Assembly (NCBI RefSeq): GCF_000802245.2
Contig: NZ_CP021080.1
Span: 310,001 to 374,000, forward strand
Direction: 5' to 3'
DNA from: Streptomyces pluripotens
GTDB taxonomy: Bacteria; Actinomycetota; Actinomycetes; Streptomycetales; Streptomycetaceae
Length of the DNA stretch: 64,000 nucleotides
A program made the translations under genes and the position numbers. Positions 31,687 through 40,848 of this stretch are shown here, piece by piece. The notes beneath the pieces were generated by a model. That model had not been told where the DNA came from. It did not search any database and saw nothing but the letters and a program-made list of their open reading frames with translations. Each line of letters opens with the position of its first letter. Within the stretch, counting starts at the first letter, position 1.

Positions 31687-33141
31687 ATGACACCCGACCG
31701 TGCCGCAGGTCTTCTGGAGTCCCGACGTGCGCTCGCCGCCGGGGAGGTGACGTCCCGCGCACTGGTGGAGCAGACCCTGGCCCGGATCGAGGCCACGCAG
31801 TCGGCGGTGAACGCCTTCCGCATCGTGCGCGCCGAGGCCGCCCTCGCCGAAGCGGACGCCGCCGACCGGGAGTTGGCCGCCGGAGCACGGCGCCCCCTCC
31901 TCGGCGTACCGGTGGCGGTGAAGGACGACATGGACGTGGCGGGCGAGCCGACCGCGTTCGGCTGCCGGGGCGAATTCCCGCCGGCGATCGAGGATGGCGA
32001 GGCGGTGCGGCGACTGCGCGCGGCTGGCGCCGTGATCGTCGGCAAGACGAACACCTGCGAGCTGGGACAGTGGCCGTTCACCGAGGGCCCGGCATTCGGC
32101 CAGACGCGCAACCCGTGGCACACCGGACACACCCCCGGCGGCTCCTCGGGGGGGTCGGCCGCCGCGGTCGCCGCAGGGCTGGTCCCGGCCTCGCTCGGCT
32201 CCGATGGTGCTGGCTCGGTGCGCATCCCGGCCGCCTGGACCCATCTGATCGGTATCAAGCCCCAGCGTGGCCGCATTTCGACCTGGCCGCGCGGCGAGTC
32301 CTTCCACGGCATCACGGTCAACGGCACCCTGGCGCGTTCGGTCGCCGACGCGGCGCTGCTGCTGGACGCCGCGAGCGGCAACCACGACCGGGATCCCCAC
32401 CGGCCGCCCACGCTCACCGTGTCGGATGCTGTTGGCCGCGACCCGGGCCGGCTGCGCATCGCCCTGTCCCTGAAACCACCGTTCACCGCCGTACCGGCCC
32501 GCCTCCACCGGGAGGTACGGGCCAGGGTCGTGGAAGTCGCGGAAGAATTGGCCTCGTTGGGGCACATGGTCGAGGAGGCCGATCCGCCCTACGGCCAGAT
32601 CGGCCTGGCCTTCGTGCCGCGCGCCACGGCGGGGATCGCCGAACGGGTACGCGAAGCCCCCGATCCCGCACTGCTCGACCCGCGCACCCGGAGTGCCGCC
32701 CGACTAGGACGACTGCTCGGCGGGGTGCCGCTCAGGGCCGCCCGGCGCGCGGAGGCAGTACTGCACCGACGGATCGGCGCGTTCTTCGAGTCGTACGACG
32801 TGGTTCTCGCCCCGACAACGGCCGCTCCTCCGCCCCGGATCGGCGCCCTGTACCAGCTCGGCGGGGTGGCCACCGACCGCGCGATGATCGCCGCGTGCCC
32901 GTACGCCTGGCCCTGGAACGTGCTCGGCTGGCCGGGCGTGAACGTGCCCGCCGGCTTCGTGGCGGGCAACAGCCTTCCGAGCGGTGGCCTCCCGAGCAGC
33001 GGCCTCCCGGTCGGCGCCCAACTGCTAGGCCCGGCCGGCAGCGAGCCGATGCTCGTCTCGCTGGCCGCCCAGCTGGAAGCGGAGCTGCGCTGGCACGAGC
33101 TCTGGCCGCCGACACCGACTGCGGACTCCCGGGCTGCGTGA
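31687..33141 (+). CDS. Amidase, amidase-signature family
   Basis: The 484-residue enzyme hydrolyses carboxylic amides. The Lys-cisSer-Ser triad is complete: K79 in PVAVKDDMD, S153 in GGSSGGSAAA and S177 in GSDGAGSVRIP. The S153-S177 spacing of 24 equals that of well-known family members. The signature has GAG in place of the common GGS. The ATG was chosen because GGAGGT precedes it and homology starts at once; a longer frame upstream is filler. A low-complexity insert (SLPSGGLPSSGLPVG) occurs near the C-terminus. The substrate is unknown. Confidence 0.92.
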   Translation: MTPDRAAGLLESRRALAAGEVTSRALVEQTLARIEATQSAVNAFRIVRAEAALAEADAADRELAAGARRPLLGVPVAVKDDMDVAGEPTAFGCRGEFPPAIEDGEAVRRLRAAGAVIVGKTNTCELGQWPFTEGPAFGQTRNPWHTGHTPGGSSGGSAAAVAAGLVPASLGSDGAGSVRIPAAWTHLIGIKPQRGRISTWPRGESFHGITVNGTLARSVADAALLLDAASGNHDRDPHRPPTLTVSDAVGRDPGRLRIALSLKPPFTAVPARLHREVRARVVEVAEELASLGHMVEEADPPYGQIGLAFVPRATAGIAERVREAPDPALLDPRTRSAARLGRLLGGVPLRAARRAEAVLHRRIGAFFESYDVVLAPTTAAPPPRIGALYQLGGVATDRAMIAACPYAWPWNVLGWPGVNVPAGFVAGNSLPSGGLPSSGLPVGAQLLGPAGSEPMLVSLAAQLEAELRWHELWPPTPTADSRAA

Positions 33142-33182
33142 CGTCGCTGCGCCCGTACCCTGAAACCATGGGGGGTGCGTCG

Positions 33183-33386
33183 ATGATCGGACTGATGGGG
33201 CGGGTGACGGGGACGGTCGGGCCCGGGCTGGTCGGCGAGGTGATCGTGCGCGTGCGCGGTGGCGCGGAGCACTTCCTCGCCCACCCGGTCGACGGCACCG
33301 GCCGGATCGAGCCGGGTACGGTGGTGACGGTAGTGGAGTACATGCCGCCGAGAACCGTCTATGTCACGGCCGCGTACGGTCGTTGA
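33183..33386 (+). CDS. Small NfeD-like OB-fold protein
   Basis: This 67-residue protein (MIGLMGRVTGTVGPGLVGEV then IVRVRGGAEHF) resembles the C-terminal OB domain of NfeD proteins, which partner flotillins in membrane microdomains. It stands immediately upstream of a flotillin gene, as is usual. The ATG preceded by GGGGGG was chosen; an ATG five codons earlier lacks a ribosome site. NfeD normally has membrane helices, which are missing here, so the anchoring must come from the flotillin. The assignment is strong from context. Confidence 0.8.
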   Translation: MIGLMGRVTGTVGPGLVGEVIVRVRGGAEHFLAHPVDGTGRIEPGTVVTVVEYMPPRTVYVTAAYGR

Positions 33387-33540
33387 GCCCGCGCCGGCCG
33401 CCGGGAGCGCACCGGCCCCGGTGGAGCGTCGTCTGCGTCAGGTTGGCAACAAGCACCCGCCGGTCTCTTCTCGACGGGTCCCGGCAGGCGCACACTCCCT
33501 ACGTCCGGTGCCGGTCGGGCACCACGTATAAGGGGGGCGA

Positions 33541-35034
33541 GTGCCGATGGTCGTCGGCGTCGTTGCGGGGGCGGTCGTCGCTGCCGTTCTCGTGCTGATC
33601 GGGCTGTTCAAGATGATGTGGCGAGTCGCCGAACCGAACGAGGCACTCGTCATCTCCGGGTCCACGCACCGGACCGAGGGCCTTGAGGAGGGCATGGGGT
33701 TCCGCATCGTCACCGGCCGCGGCACGCTGGTGCTGCCCGGTGTGCAGGCCGTTCGCAGACTCTCGCTGGACTTGAACGAGACCGAACTGCACGTGGACTG
33801 CGTGACGCATCAGGGCATTCCGCTCAAGGTGCGGGGCGTGGTCATCTTCAAGGTGGGCGACGACTTCGTGTCGATCGCGAACGCGGCCCGCCGATTCCTG
33901 GACCAGCAAAGGCTGATGTCGGAACGGGTACACAACGTGTTCGCGGGTCATCTGCGCTCCATCGTGGGCGGGTTGACCGTGGAAGACATGATCCGCGACC
34001 GGGAGAAACTGACCGGACAGACCCGGGCGGCCTGCGGCACGGAAATGGAGAAGCTCGGCCTGATCGTGGATTCTCTGCAGATCCATGAGATCGAGGACCC
34101 GACCGGCTACATCCAGAACCTGGCCATGCCGCACGCGGCTGCCGTGCAGCGGGACGCACGCATCGCGCAGGCGGAGGCGAACCGCCTCGCCACCGAGGCC
34201 GAACAGCAGTCGTTCGCCCGGATGGCGGAGGCGACCCGGGACAGCGAGATCCTGCAGTCCGGCTACCAGGCCGAACGGGACAAGGCGGCGGCCAGGTCCC
34301 AGCAGGCGGGCCCACTCGCCGCAGCGGCGGCCCGGCAGGAGGTCGTCGTCCAGGAGACGCGGGTGGCCGAGTTGGAGGCCCAACGGCGGGAACAGCAGCT
34401 CCAAGCCGACGTCCGCAAGCCTGCCGACGCCAAGGCCTACGAGAAGCGGACTCTGGCTGAGGCGGACCGCGACGCGCGGATCTCAGCGGCCGAGGCCAAG
34501 GCGAAGGAGACCGAGCTGGCGGCCGCTGCCGAGGCGACCCGGGTGAAGACCGCCGCCTCCGCCGAAGCGGAAGCGACCCAGACCCGTGGCGCGGCAAGCG
34601 CCGCCGCCACCCGGGCCACCGGTGAGGCCGAGGCTGCCTCCGCACAGGCGAGGGGCCTGGCGAAGGCCGAGGCGACCCGAGCCCGGGGGCTGGCGGAGGC
34701 CGAAGCCATCAAGGCCCGTGCCGCCGCCCTCGCCGAGAACCAGGAGGCGGTCGTCGCCCAGCAACTCGCCGAGAAGTGGCCGGAGATCGTCGAAGCAGGC
34801 GCGTCCGCGTTCGGCAACGTGGACAACATGGTGCTCCTCAATGGGGCGGACGGCATGGGCGAGTTGTTCGCCAAGGCGCTCACCATGGGAGGCACAGGCC
34901 TGGGCCTCGCCCGCAAGCTGCTCGCCACGATGGGCGACAACGGACAGACACCGAACGGTGCTCCGGCCTCATCGGACGCTGTGCCGGCACCACCAGTGCA
35001 CGAGGTGCCCGTGGAACAGCAGGACCGACACTGA
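33541..35034 (+). CDS. Flotillin-like SPFH/band 7 protein
   Basis: The 497-residue protein has an N-terminal membrane helix (VVGVVAGAVVAAVLVLIGLF), then an SPFH domain (residues about 40-190: SLDLNETELHVDCVTHQGIP, VHNVFAGHLRSIVGGLTVED). A long Ala/Glu/Arg coiled coil (about 195-440) follows with repeated AEAxAxxxA and ARGLAxAEA units. Its C-terminus ends in a flexible tail. Flotillins scaffold lipid microdomains and form oligomers through such coiled coils. The GTG start follows AGGGGGGCGA. The gene is 154 bases downstream of the NfeD-like gene and converges on a dynamin-like gene. Confidence 0.92.
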   Translation: MPMVVGVVAGAVVAAVLVLIGLFKMMWRVAEPNEALVISGSTHRTEGLEEGMGFRIVTGRGTLVLPGVQAVRRLSLDLNETELHVDCVTHQGIPLKVRGVVIFKVGDDFVSIANAARRFLDQQRLMSERVHNVFAGHLRSIVGGLTVEDMIRDREKLTGQTRAACGTEMEKLGLIVDSLQIHEIEDPTGYIQNLAMPHAAAVQRDARIAQAEANRLATEAEQQSFARMAEATRDSEILQSGYQAERDKAAARSQQAGPLAAAAARQEVVVQETRVAELEAQRREQQLQADVRKPADAKAYEKRTLAEADRDARISAAEAKAKETELAAAAEATRVKTAASAEAEATQTRGAASAAATRATGEAEAASAQARGLAKAEATRARGLAEAEAIKARAAALAENQEAVVAQQLAEKWPEIVEAGASAFGNVDNMVLLNGADGMGELFAKALTMGGTGLGLARKLLATMGDNGQTPNGAPASSDAVPAPPVHEVPVEQQDRH

Positions 35035-35146
35035 GATTGCTCACCTCGCATCCGCGTCATGGGGCTGGCGTGGACGGATGCTGGGTGCTCGTGCCGTGGG
35101 GACATGGCGACACCGGACTCGTCGCGACGCGCAAGTCGTCGCCCGG

Positions 35147-37213
35147 TCATAGCACCTCCAGAGCCCGGAGGGACTCGACGAGAACGTGTGCTTCGGCGCA
35201 AAGCGGTTCGAGCTGGTCGATGAGGCCCTGCCGGACCTGGTTCTCCGGGTTCGTGATGCGTTCGCTGATGCGCTCGCGGGACTGTTCGAGCTGCTCCCGG
35301 TACTGCGCCAGATTATCCATCAGATGATCGATGACATCGGTTCCCTGAATACCCGTAGCGAGCGTGAACTGCTCCTTGATCGCGGCGACTTCGTCGTCCA
35401 TTGCGCTGATCCACTCGTCCTGGAGAACTTGCAGGGAACTGATCCGGCCTTTCCGGCGCTGAACACCGATGTAGACCAGGGCGGCGACCCCAGCGACAAG
35501 GCCGGCGGGCGGGAAGAGCGTGCCGGCCGCAGCCAGACCGTACAACCAGCCCCCGCTGGCTGCGACGGGTGTGACGATGCCGAGCAGCGCAGCCGCGCGC
35601 TGGACCACGTCGTGGCGGGTGGTCGAACGCCGGCTTTGCTTGGGAAGCGAGAGGCTGTTCACGTCAAGAACGAAGTCCGGAAGCCGCCCCGCGAGATCCT
35701 TGTCGCCGAAAACCTGGTCCACCGCCTGGACCAGGTCCTTCTTGAAACCCTCGAACTCCTCGGTCCACAGCGTCGCCGGACCGGCAGGCGCTTCGATCCA
35801 CGTACGGAGCGCCTGGGCCTTCGACACCTGAATCTGGTTCGCCTTGGTGGGCCTATTGAGGTCCGTGGCCCTGATGACCTCGTCCAGCTCGGCATGGAGA
35901 TGGGCGGACAGGCGGGCGAAGGGGGAAGCGGTCCGCGTGATGCGGTTGTGGAGTTTGCGCTCAAGGTCCTCGCGCATGCGCGGCAATGCCGTGTGCAGGA
36001 GCTCCAGTTGCTGCCGCTCGCTCTTCAACAACTCCTTGAGCTCGTCGATCTCAAGGCGTTCGGCGCGCAGCCGCACGGCAAGCGCTTGGTGCCGCGGGGT
36101 CATGAGGATCCGTGCCTCCATCGCCACGGCGGCGATGTGTCGGGCACCGGTCCCGGTACTGATCAGATCCTCGATCGACTGGCGTAGTGTCTCCATACGG
36201 CTCTCGGCACGCTGCCGCTGTGCCGCGGCCTCCGCTCCCTCTGCGCCAAGCTTGTCCGCACGTGCTTCCAAAGCGGGGGAGACAGGCAGGAAGCCTTCAC
36301 CGATGAAGCCGAGATCCGGCTGGCCGTTCGCCAGCTTGAAATTGTCCCGCAGGTAGGCGTTGTTGCGGGCGACCGTCGCCCTCCACTCCGGGATGTTCCG
36401 GAGGTCGAGATTCGCTGCCGCATCGATGGCGGTGACCACCCACACCACCCGTTTCCCCGACAACAGGTAGTGGTCGTACAAGAAGCGGATCAGGTCAAGG
36501 TCTCGTTCCGAGAGGGTACGGCTGGCATGCGACACGTACATGAAGCAGTCCGCGTCGGCCATCGCGGCTCGGACGATCATGTCGTGGACCGGATTCGGGG
36601 AACCATAGCCGGGCAGGTCGTAGAGCTTCGCCGGAAGCTTGGCACTGGCGAGCATGATCTCGAGTTCGGCCACCTCACGTCCGCGGTGAGGCCTGAGTCG
36701 ATCGGTCACATCCGCATCCTGAACCGCATACGCCGCGACCACAGAGGGAGCCGGGGAATTCCCCACGTCCTCCCACCCGGCCTCGCCGGAATCGGTGAAA
36801 CGCACCCGCAAATAGCCAGTGCCCGAAGCGTCGAAGCTGGACTGGCCGTCCACCGGAACCACAGTGGCGGGACACGCCGTGGTGGGAACGGGGGATGAGG
36901 GCAAAAGGCCCACGAACTTGTCCGCCGTGTGACCGTCGGCGGTCGGTACCTCGACCAGCTCAAGCCCGCCCTGCAGGCCGCTGAGCAGGAAGCTCTTGCC
37001 CGAGGAGAAGGCACCCAGCAACGCCACGTTGATCAGGGTTGAGGCCGCTCGTGTCCTCAGCCGTGTCATCGTGCCCGCGTCGCCTAAGACCTCTTCTGGC
37101 CATTCCGCCGGAGTCTCGGGGGCGGCTGAGGCGGCGCGAAGCCACACCTCGCACCGATCGAGCACGGCGCGCAGCTCGTTGCGTACTTCGTCTACGTCCC
37201 TCGGCACTGTCAC
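35147..37213 (-). CDS. Dynamin-like GTPase
   Basis: The 688-residue protein carries a dynamin-family GTPase domain: G1 GAFSSGKS (67-74), G2 threonine in VPTTACP (110-116), G3 DLPGYG (199-204) and a G4-like TAID (261-264). Long helical segments follow (LKELLKSERQQLELLHTALP, then RMREDLERKLHNRI). A hydrophobic hairpin of about 30 residues (YGLAAAGTLFPPAGLVAGVA) near residues 555-590 would insert into the membrane. A final coiled coil ends LVESLRALEVL. Bacterial dynamins remodel or repair membranes and act in Streptomyces septation. The GTG start and convergent flotillin gene are notable. No second dynamin gene is adjacent. Confidence 0.9.
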   Translation of the reverse strand: MTVPRDVDEVRNELRAVLDRCEVWLRAASAAPETPAEWPEEVLGDAGTMTRLRTRAASTLINVALLGAFSSGKSFLLSGLQGGLELVEVPTADGHTADKFVGLLPSSPVPTTACPATVVPVDGQSSFDASGTGYLRVRFTDSGEAGWEDVGNSPAPSVVAAYAVQDADVTDRLRPHRGREVAELEIMLASAKLPAKLYDLPGYGSPNPVHDMIVRAAMADADCFMYVSHASRTLSERDLDLIRFLYDHYLLSGKRVVWVVTAIDAAANLDLRNIPEWRATVARNNAYLRDNFKLANGQPDLGFIGEGFLPVSPALEARADKLGAEGAEAAAQRQRAESRMETLRQSIEDLISTGTGARHIAAVAMEARILMTPRHQALAVRLRAERLEIDELKELLKSERQQLELLHTALPRMREDLERKLHNRITRTASPFARLSAHLHAELDEVIRATDLNRPTKANQIQVSKAQALRTWIEAPAGPATLWTEEFEGFKKDLVQAVDQVFGDKDLAGRLPDFVLDVNSLSLPKQSRRSTTRHDVVQRAAALLGIVTPVAASGGWLYGLAAAGTLFPPAGLVAGVAALVYIGVQRRKGRISSLQVLQDEWISAMDDEVAAIKEQFTLATGIQGTDVIDHLMDNLAQYREQLEQSRERISERITNPENQVRQGLIDQLEPLCAEAHVLVESLRALEVL

Positions 37214-37843
37214 GGCACAGGTATAGCCCAGGTCGACGAGACGGCGTGAGCAATCAGGAAAATCGCCAGGTGGGGCGGGTGCACAGAGGGGTGCGTGATG
37301 TGAAGAGCACTCATCAATTCTGCCGTTCCGGGGGCTTGGACACGTCCCGGGCGGACGCGTCGAATCGCGGCCTTTTCACCTTGGAAAGGAGACCAACCGG
37401 CCGAACAGCGGCGAACGGGCACCGGTCGAGCACGACGTCGCGAATCTCAATGCTGGCAGACCTCGGCGGAGGTCACGATGAATGCCCGTCACGCGGCCCT
37501 GCCGCTATGAGCGTTGCTGGTGCTGACGCACAACGAGATCGCGCGGTGACGGACGACCACCGTCGGGCGATCAGGCTGCCGACCAGGTCGAGGAACCCAC
37601 CCGCCGCTCGCACCGGAGCCGGTGACTCAACAGAAAGGCAAGATGGAAGGGGTCCAGTGACCATTGCCGTGGCCCTGTCTGGATGTCTGACTCCGGGACT
37701 GGCCACGAGGATCTGTGGCGGCTTCTCCGCCGCGTCTGGTTCACGGCACCGGGCCCGGACTCGGGGCGGTTCGCCCGGAGTCCGGGCGGGACAGGAAGAC
37801 GGGCGCCCTTCGCGCCCAGCGAGCGGGTCGCTAGGGTGCCCCC
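37214..37843. other. Intergenic region of 630 bases
   Basis: No gene was recognised. Open frames here are short or arginine/proline-rich. The right part contains a strong hairpin. The left part should include the promoter of the dynamin-like gene. A lower-GC spot near 37310-37320 (CATCAATTCTGCCG) might belong to a promoter. Confidence 0.5.
37754..37786. terminator. Long hairpin upstream of PemK-like gene
   Basis: CCCGGACTC (37754-37762) pairs with GAGTCCGGG (37778-37786), and the loop itself contains GGGCG/CGCCC pairing, so a nearly continuous 15-bp stem with a GTT tip can form. No convincing gene ends just before it, so it may be a terminator of a lost gene or an attenuator in the leader of the next gene. 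Confidence 0.6.
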
Positions 37844-38290
37844 GTGAGCACGTTTATCGAAGAGAACATCCCCGGCCGCCAGGGCCCGCACGCCACCGTC
37901 GAGGCCGACCCGCGCGAGGTCGGCCGGGTGCGCACCGAGTACTCCCCAGCCCATGACGGCGACCCGGACCCCGGGGAGATCGTGTGGACCTGGGTGCCCT
38001 TCGAGGAGAACGACGGCCGGGGCAAGGACCGCCCGGTGCTGGTCGTCGCCCGGGAGGCGGCCGGAACCGTCCTCGCCGTACAGCTCTCCAGCAAGCAGCA
38101 CGACGGGGACCGGGAGTGGGTCGCCATCGGCAGCGGACCGTGGGACCGCTCTGGCCGGGACTCGTGGGTGGACGTGGACCGTGTGCTGCGGCTCCACGAG
38201 GAGGGCATGCGACGCGAGGCGTGCGCGCTGGACCGGATGCGCTTCGACCTCGTTCGCCGGAGGCTGCACGAGCGCTACGGCTGGACCTGA
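37844..38290 (+). CDS. PemK/MazF-like toxin-fold protein
   Basis: The 148-residue protein carries the PemK-like barrel pattern: PGEIVWTWVPFEENDGRGKD then RPVLVVAREAAGTVLAVQLS and SWVDVDRVLRL. In MazF-type toxins the start of the barrel is GDIVWxxxxPxxGxExxxxRPxxV. Here the sequence is divergent, with an N-terminal extension of about 45 residues and no adjacent antitoxin gene. Many actinobacterial proteins of this form are not proven toxins. It converges with a broken PARG-like gene 65 bases away. Confidence 0.75.
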   Translation: MSTFIEENIPGRQGPHATVEADPREVGRVRTEYSPAHDGDPDPGEIVWTWVPFEENDGRGKDRPVLVVAREAAGTVLAVQLSSKQHDGDREWVAIGSGPWDRSGRDSWVDVDRVLRLHEEGMRREACALDRMRFDLVRRRLHERYGWT

Positions 38291-38355
38291 CCCGACGTTC
38301 GGGACGGCGGGGACGGCGGCGGTTGGCCCGCCGGCCTCGGCGGCCGGGCAGGGAG

Positions 38356-39224
38356 CTACCCCCGCTGCTCGCCGAACGCCTCCAGGAACGCCTTCCTCAC
38401 CACGGCTCCCGGTGTCCGGTCCAGCACGCCAAAGACCACCTGGTCGAAAGAGCGGGCGAACCGGCCGCCGGGCCCCAACAGTCTCCGGAAGGCGTCCGCG
38501 ACCTGCGCCGGGTCGTTACGGAAGACCCCACAGCCCCACGCGCCCAACACCAGCCGGCGGTAGCCGTGCAGCGCGGCCGTCTGCAGCACCCGTTCGGCCC
38601 GGCGTACCAGGGCCCCGGGCAGCTCTGCCACACGCTCCGGCGCGGTACGCCGTACGACGCCCGCGTTGGGGGCGGCGGCGGTGAGGAAACCCACGTGGTA
38701 GGGCTCCGCGAGTAGTCGGCCCCGGTCGTCGCGGAAGACCGGGACGGCCGGTGAATGGACCACCCGGTCCGTGTAGAACGGGTCACGGACCGCACGGTGG
38801 TGGTCATAGAAGGCGCGAGCGCCCAGCAGGCAGGAGTGTAGGGCCGAGGCCGGCACAAGGCTTCCTCCTGGGCCTGCGCGCCGTTGAGGTAGCCACCGCC
38901 CGGATTTCGAGCCGAGGCGAAGTTCAGTGCGGCGACGGGTGCCCCGCTCAGTCGGCGAGCCGCCTCCAGACTGCTCTCGCCGGTGACCTCAATGACCGTG
39001 CCGGCGGTGACCTCAATGACCGTGCCGGACGTGAGGACCACATCGGCCCCGGGCGCCGACGGCTCGGGCAGCCGCACCGGCTCCGGCCCGAACATCCGGG
39101 TGCCTGCCCGGGCGGCCCCGATCGCCGCCGCGATCGACACCTCTCGACCGTCCGGGGCCAGGTAACGGCCCGCCGCCACGATGTTCTCCGTCGCTGCAGC
39201 GATCCCGCGCAAGCGCGCGCTCAC
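38356..39224 (-). pseudogene. TIGR02452-type PARG-like gene, single frameshift
   Basis: Two overlapping frames together encode one microbial poly(ADP-ribose) glycohydrolase-like (macrodomain) protein. The N-terminal frame starts with a GTG (SARLRGIAAATENIVAAGRY) and runs to the signature NFASARNPGGGYLNGAQAQE then EALCR. The C-terminal frame resumes SALHSCLLGARAFYDHHRAV and PVFRDDRGRLLAEPYHVGFL. One missing base near 38856 explains the break. All other conserved parts are present, including the catalytic GGG-x6-QEE segment. It is either a recent pseudogene or a sequencing error. Confidence 0.8.
38981..39028. repeat. 24-bp perfect tandem duplication inside PARG-like gene
   Basis: CGGTGACCTCAATGACCGTG plus CCGG occurs twice in direct succession, giving an in-frame duplication of eight residues (GTVIEVTA then GTVIEVTG). 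It looks like recent slippage or duplication. Length would not change the frame. Confidence 0.9.
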
Positions 39225-39495
39225 GGCGCCACCCCCGTGGGCGCCGCGACGGCGCCTGCGCGGTCTCCCGTCGTGCTCATGCGGGAATCCTGGGTGATGC
39301 TGGTGCTGCGGTGCAACGGAGTTTCCTGCCCCCGCAACGACCCGCAACGCGCAGGGAAGCAGAAAGTGACCGATCCGGAACGTCCAGGAGGGCACTCTTG
39401 TGCGAATCGGTGTGAGGGTCTTGGGTAGGACGAGTGCCTGCCGGCCCACCACTCAATGGGCCGGTGACATGGTGGAATCTCAGGAGGATCCCGAC

Positions 39496-40848
39496 ATGTC
39501 CGATACACAGAGCGGTGGCGGTGACCGTATTGAGCACCATACGGCCGTCACCGAAGCGGAGGTCGACGCCCTGGTCAGGGGCATCTGCTTCAAGACCGGA
39601 CCGCCGCGCACCCTCGGCGTCGAATTGGAATGGCTCGTCCATGAGCTGCGCCAACCGCAGCTCCCCGTCACACCCGAACGACTCGAAGCGGCCTACACCG
39701 CCCTGCGGGCCGTGCCCCTGGGATCGGCGCTCACCGTCGAACCCGGCGGCCAACTGGAGCTCAGCTCACCGCCCGCCGCCTCGCTGATGGAATGCATGGG
39801 CACGGTCTCCGCCGATCTGGAGTCCGTCCGTGCCGTTCTCGCCGAGGACGGCCTCGGGCTCGTCGGCATCGGCCACGATCCCTGGCACACGCCGCACAGG
39901 TTCCTGCGCGAGCCGCGTTACGACGCCATGGAGACGTGCCTGGACCGCACCGGTCCGGCCGGCCGCCACATGATGTGCGCCACGGCCTCCGTGCAGGTGT
40001 GCGTGGACGCCGGCCACGACGGATCCGGCGTCTTCGGGCACCGGCGACGCTGGTGGCTGGCCCACCAGCTGGGCGCTGTCCTGGTTGCCGCGTTCGCCAA
40101 CTCCCCGCTGGCCGGCCGGGAGCCCACGGGCTGGATGTCCACCCGGCAGCTGAGGTGGACACAGATTGGGGCCGGCCGCGCGGGTGCTCCCCCGCTGGGC
40201 GGCGATCCCCGGTCCGCCTGGGCACGGCACGTGCTGGACTCGCCGGTGATGTGCGTGCGCCGGGACCACGGGCCCTGGGTGGTTCCCGACGGGCTCACCT
40301 TCCGGCAGTGGGCCCGTTCCCGGTCGCCCCGGCCGCCGACCCGGGCGGACCTCGACTACCACCTCACCACCCTGTTCCCGCCGATCCGGCCGCGCGGCCA
40401 CCTGGAACTACGGATGATCGACGCGCAGCCCGGCGAAGACGGCTGGATCGTGCCGCTCGCGGTGACGGCGGCACTGTTCGACGATCCGGAGGCGACCGAA
40501 GCGGCGTACCGGAGTGTGAAGCCGCTCGCCGAGCGGACCCTGGACCTCCCCGCCCCGCACAATCCACTGTGGACCGGTGCGGCCCGCCGGGGTCTCGCCG
40601 ATCCGGACGTCCGCGAGGCCGCCACCGCCTGTTTCGCGGCGGCGCTGCGGGCATTACCACGGCTCGGGGCCACCCGCGAAGTCACCGACGCCGTAGCGGC
40701 GTACCGGGACCGCTACGTCGTCCGGGGCCGCTGCCCCGCAGACGACCTGCTGGACGGAGTGCGCTCAACGAACCGTTCCCCGTCCCGGCCCGGCCCCACC
40801 ACCGGGGGCACCCCCGTTGCCCGCGGCAGGAAGGACATCCGCACATGA
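39496..40848 (+). CDS. egtA: Glutamate-cysteine ligase EgtA (ergothioneine)
   Basis: The 450-residue enzyme makes gamma-glutamylcysteine, the sulfur donor for ergothioneine. It contains GVELEWLVHE and VEPGGQLELSSPP, the ATP and substrate residues of the glutamate-cysteine ligase family, and a Trp-rich FGHRRRWWLAHQLGAVLVAA segment. The ATG follows an ideal AGGAGG. Its stop overlaps the egtB start. Four genes in a row (A, B, C, D) each overlap their neighbour, so they form one coupled operon. Confidence 0.95.
   Translation: MSDTQSGGGDRIEHHTAVTEAEVDALVRGICFKTGPPRTLGVELEWLVHELRQPQLPVTPERLEAAYTALRAVPLGSALTVEPGGQLELSSPPAASLMECMGTVSADLESVRAVLAEDGLGLVGIGHDPWHTPHRFLREPRYDAMETCLDRTGPAGRHMMCATASVQVCVDAGHDGSGVFGHRRRWWLAHQLGAVLVAAFANSPLAGREPTGWMSTRQLRWTQIGAGRAGAPPLGGDPRSAWARHVLDSPVMCVRRDHGPWVVPDGLTFRQWARSRSPRPPTRADLDYHLTTLFPPIRPRGHLELRMIDAQPGEDGWIVPLAVTAALFDDPEATEAAYRSVKPLAERTLDLPAPHNPLWTGAARRGLADPDVREAATACFAAALRALPRLGATREVTDAVAAYRDRYVVRGRCPADDLLDGVRSTNRSPSRPGPTTGGTPVARGRKDIRT

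Noticed and set aside
31119..33386. A 755-codon frame running through the amidase
   Set aside because: It is out of frame with the amidase, whose catalytic triad is complete. Only the last 67 codons, the NfeD-like protein, are real.
39221..39280. 19-codon ATG frame ending at the GTG of the PARG-like gene
   Set aside because: It could be a leader peptide, but there is no ribosome site or conservation evidence, and the family homology begins at the GTG.
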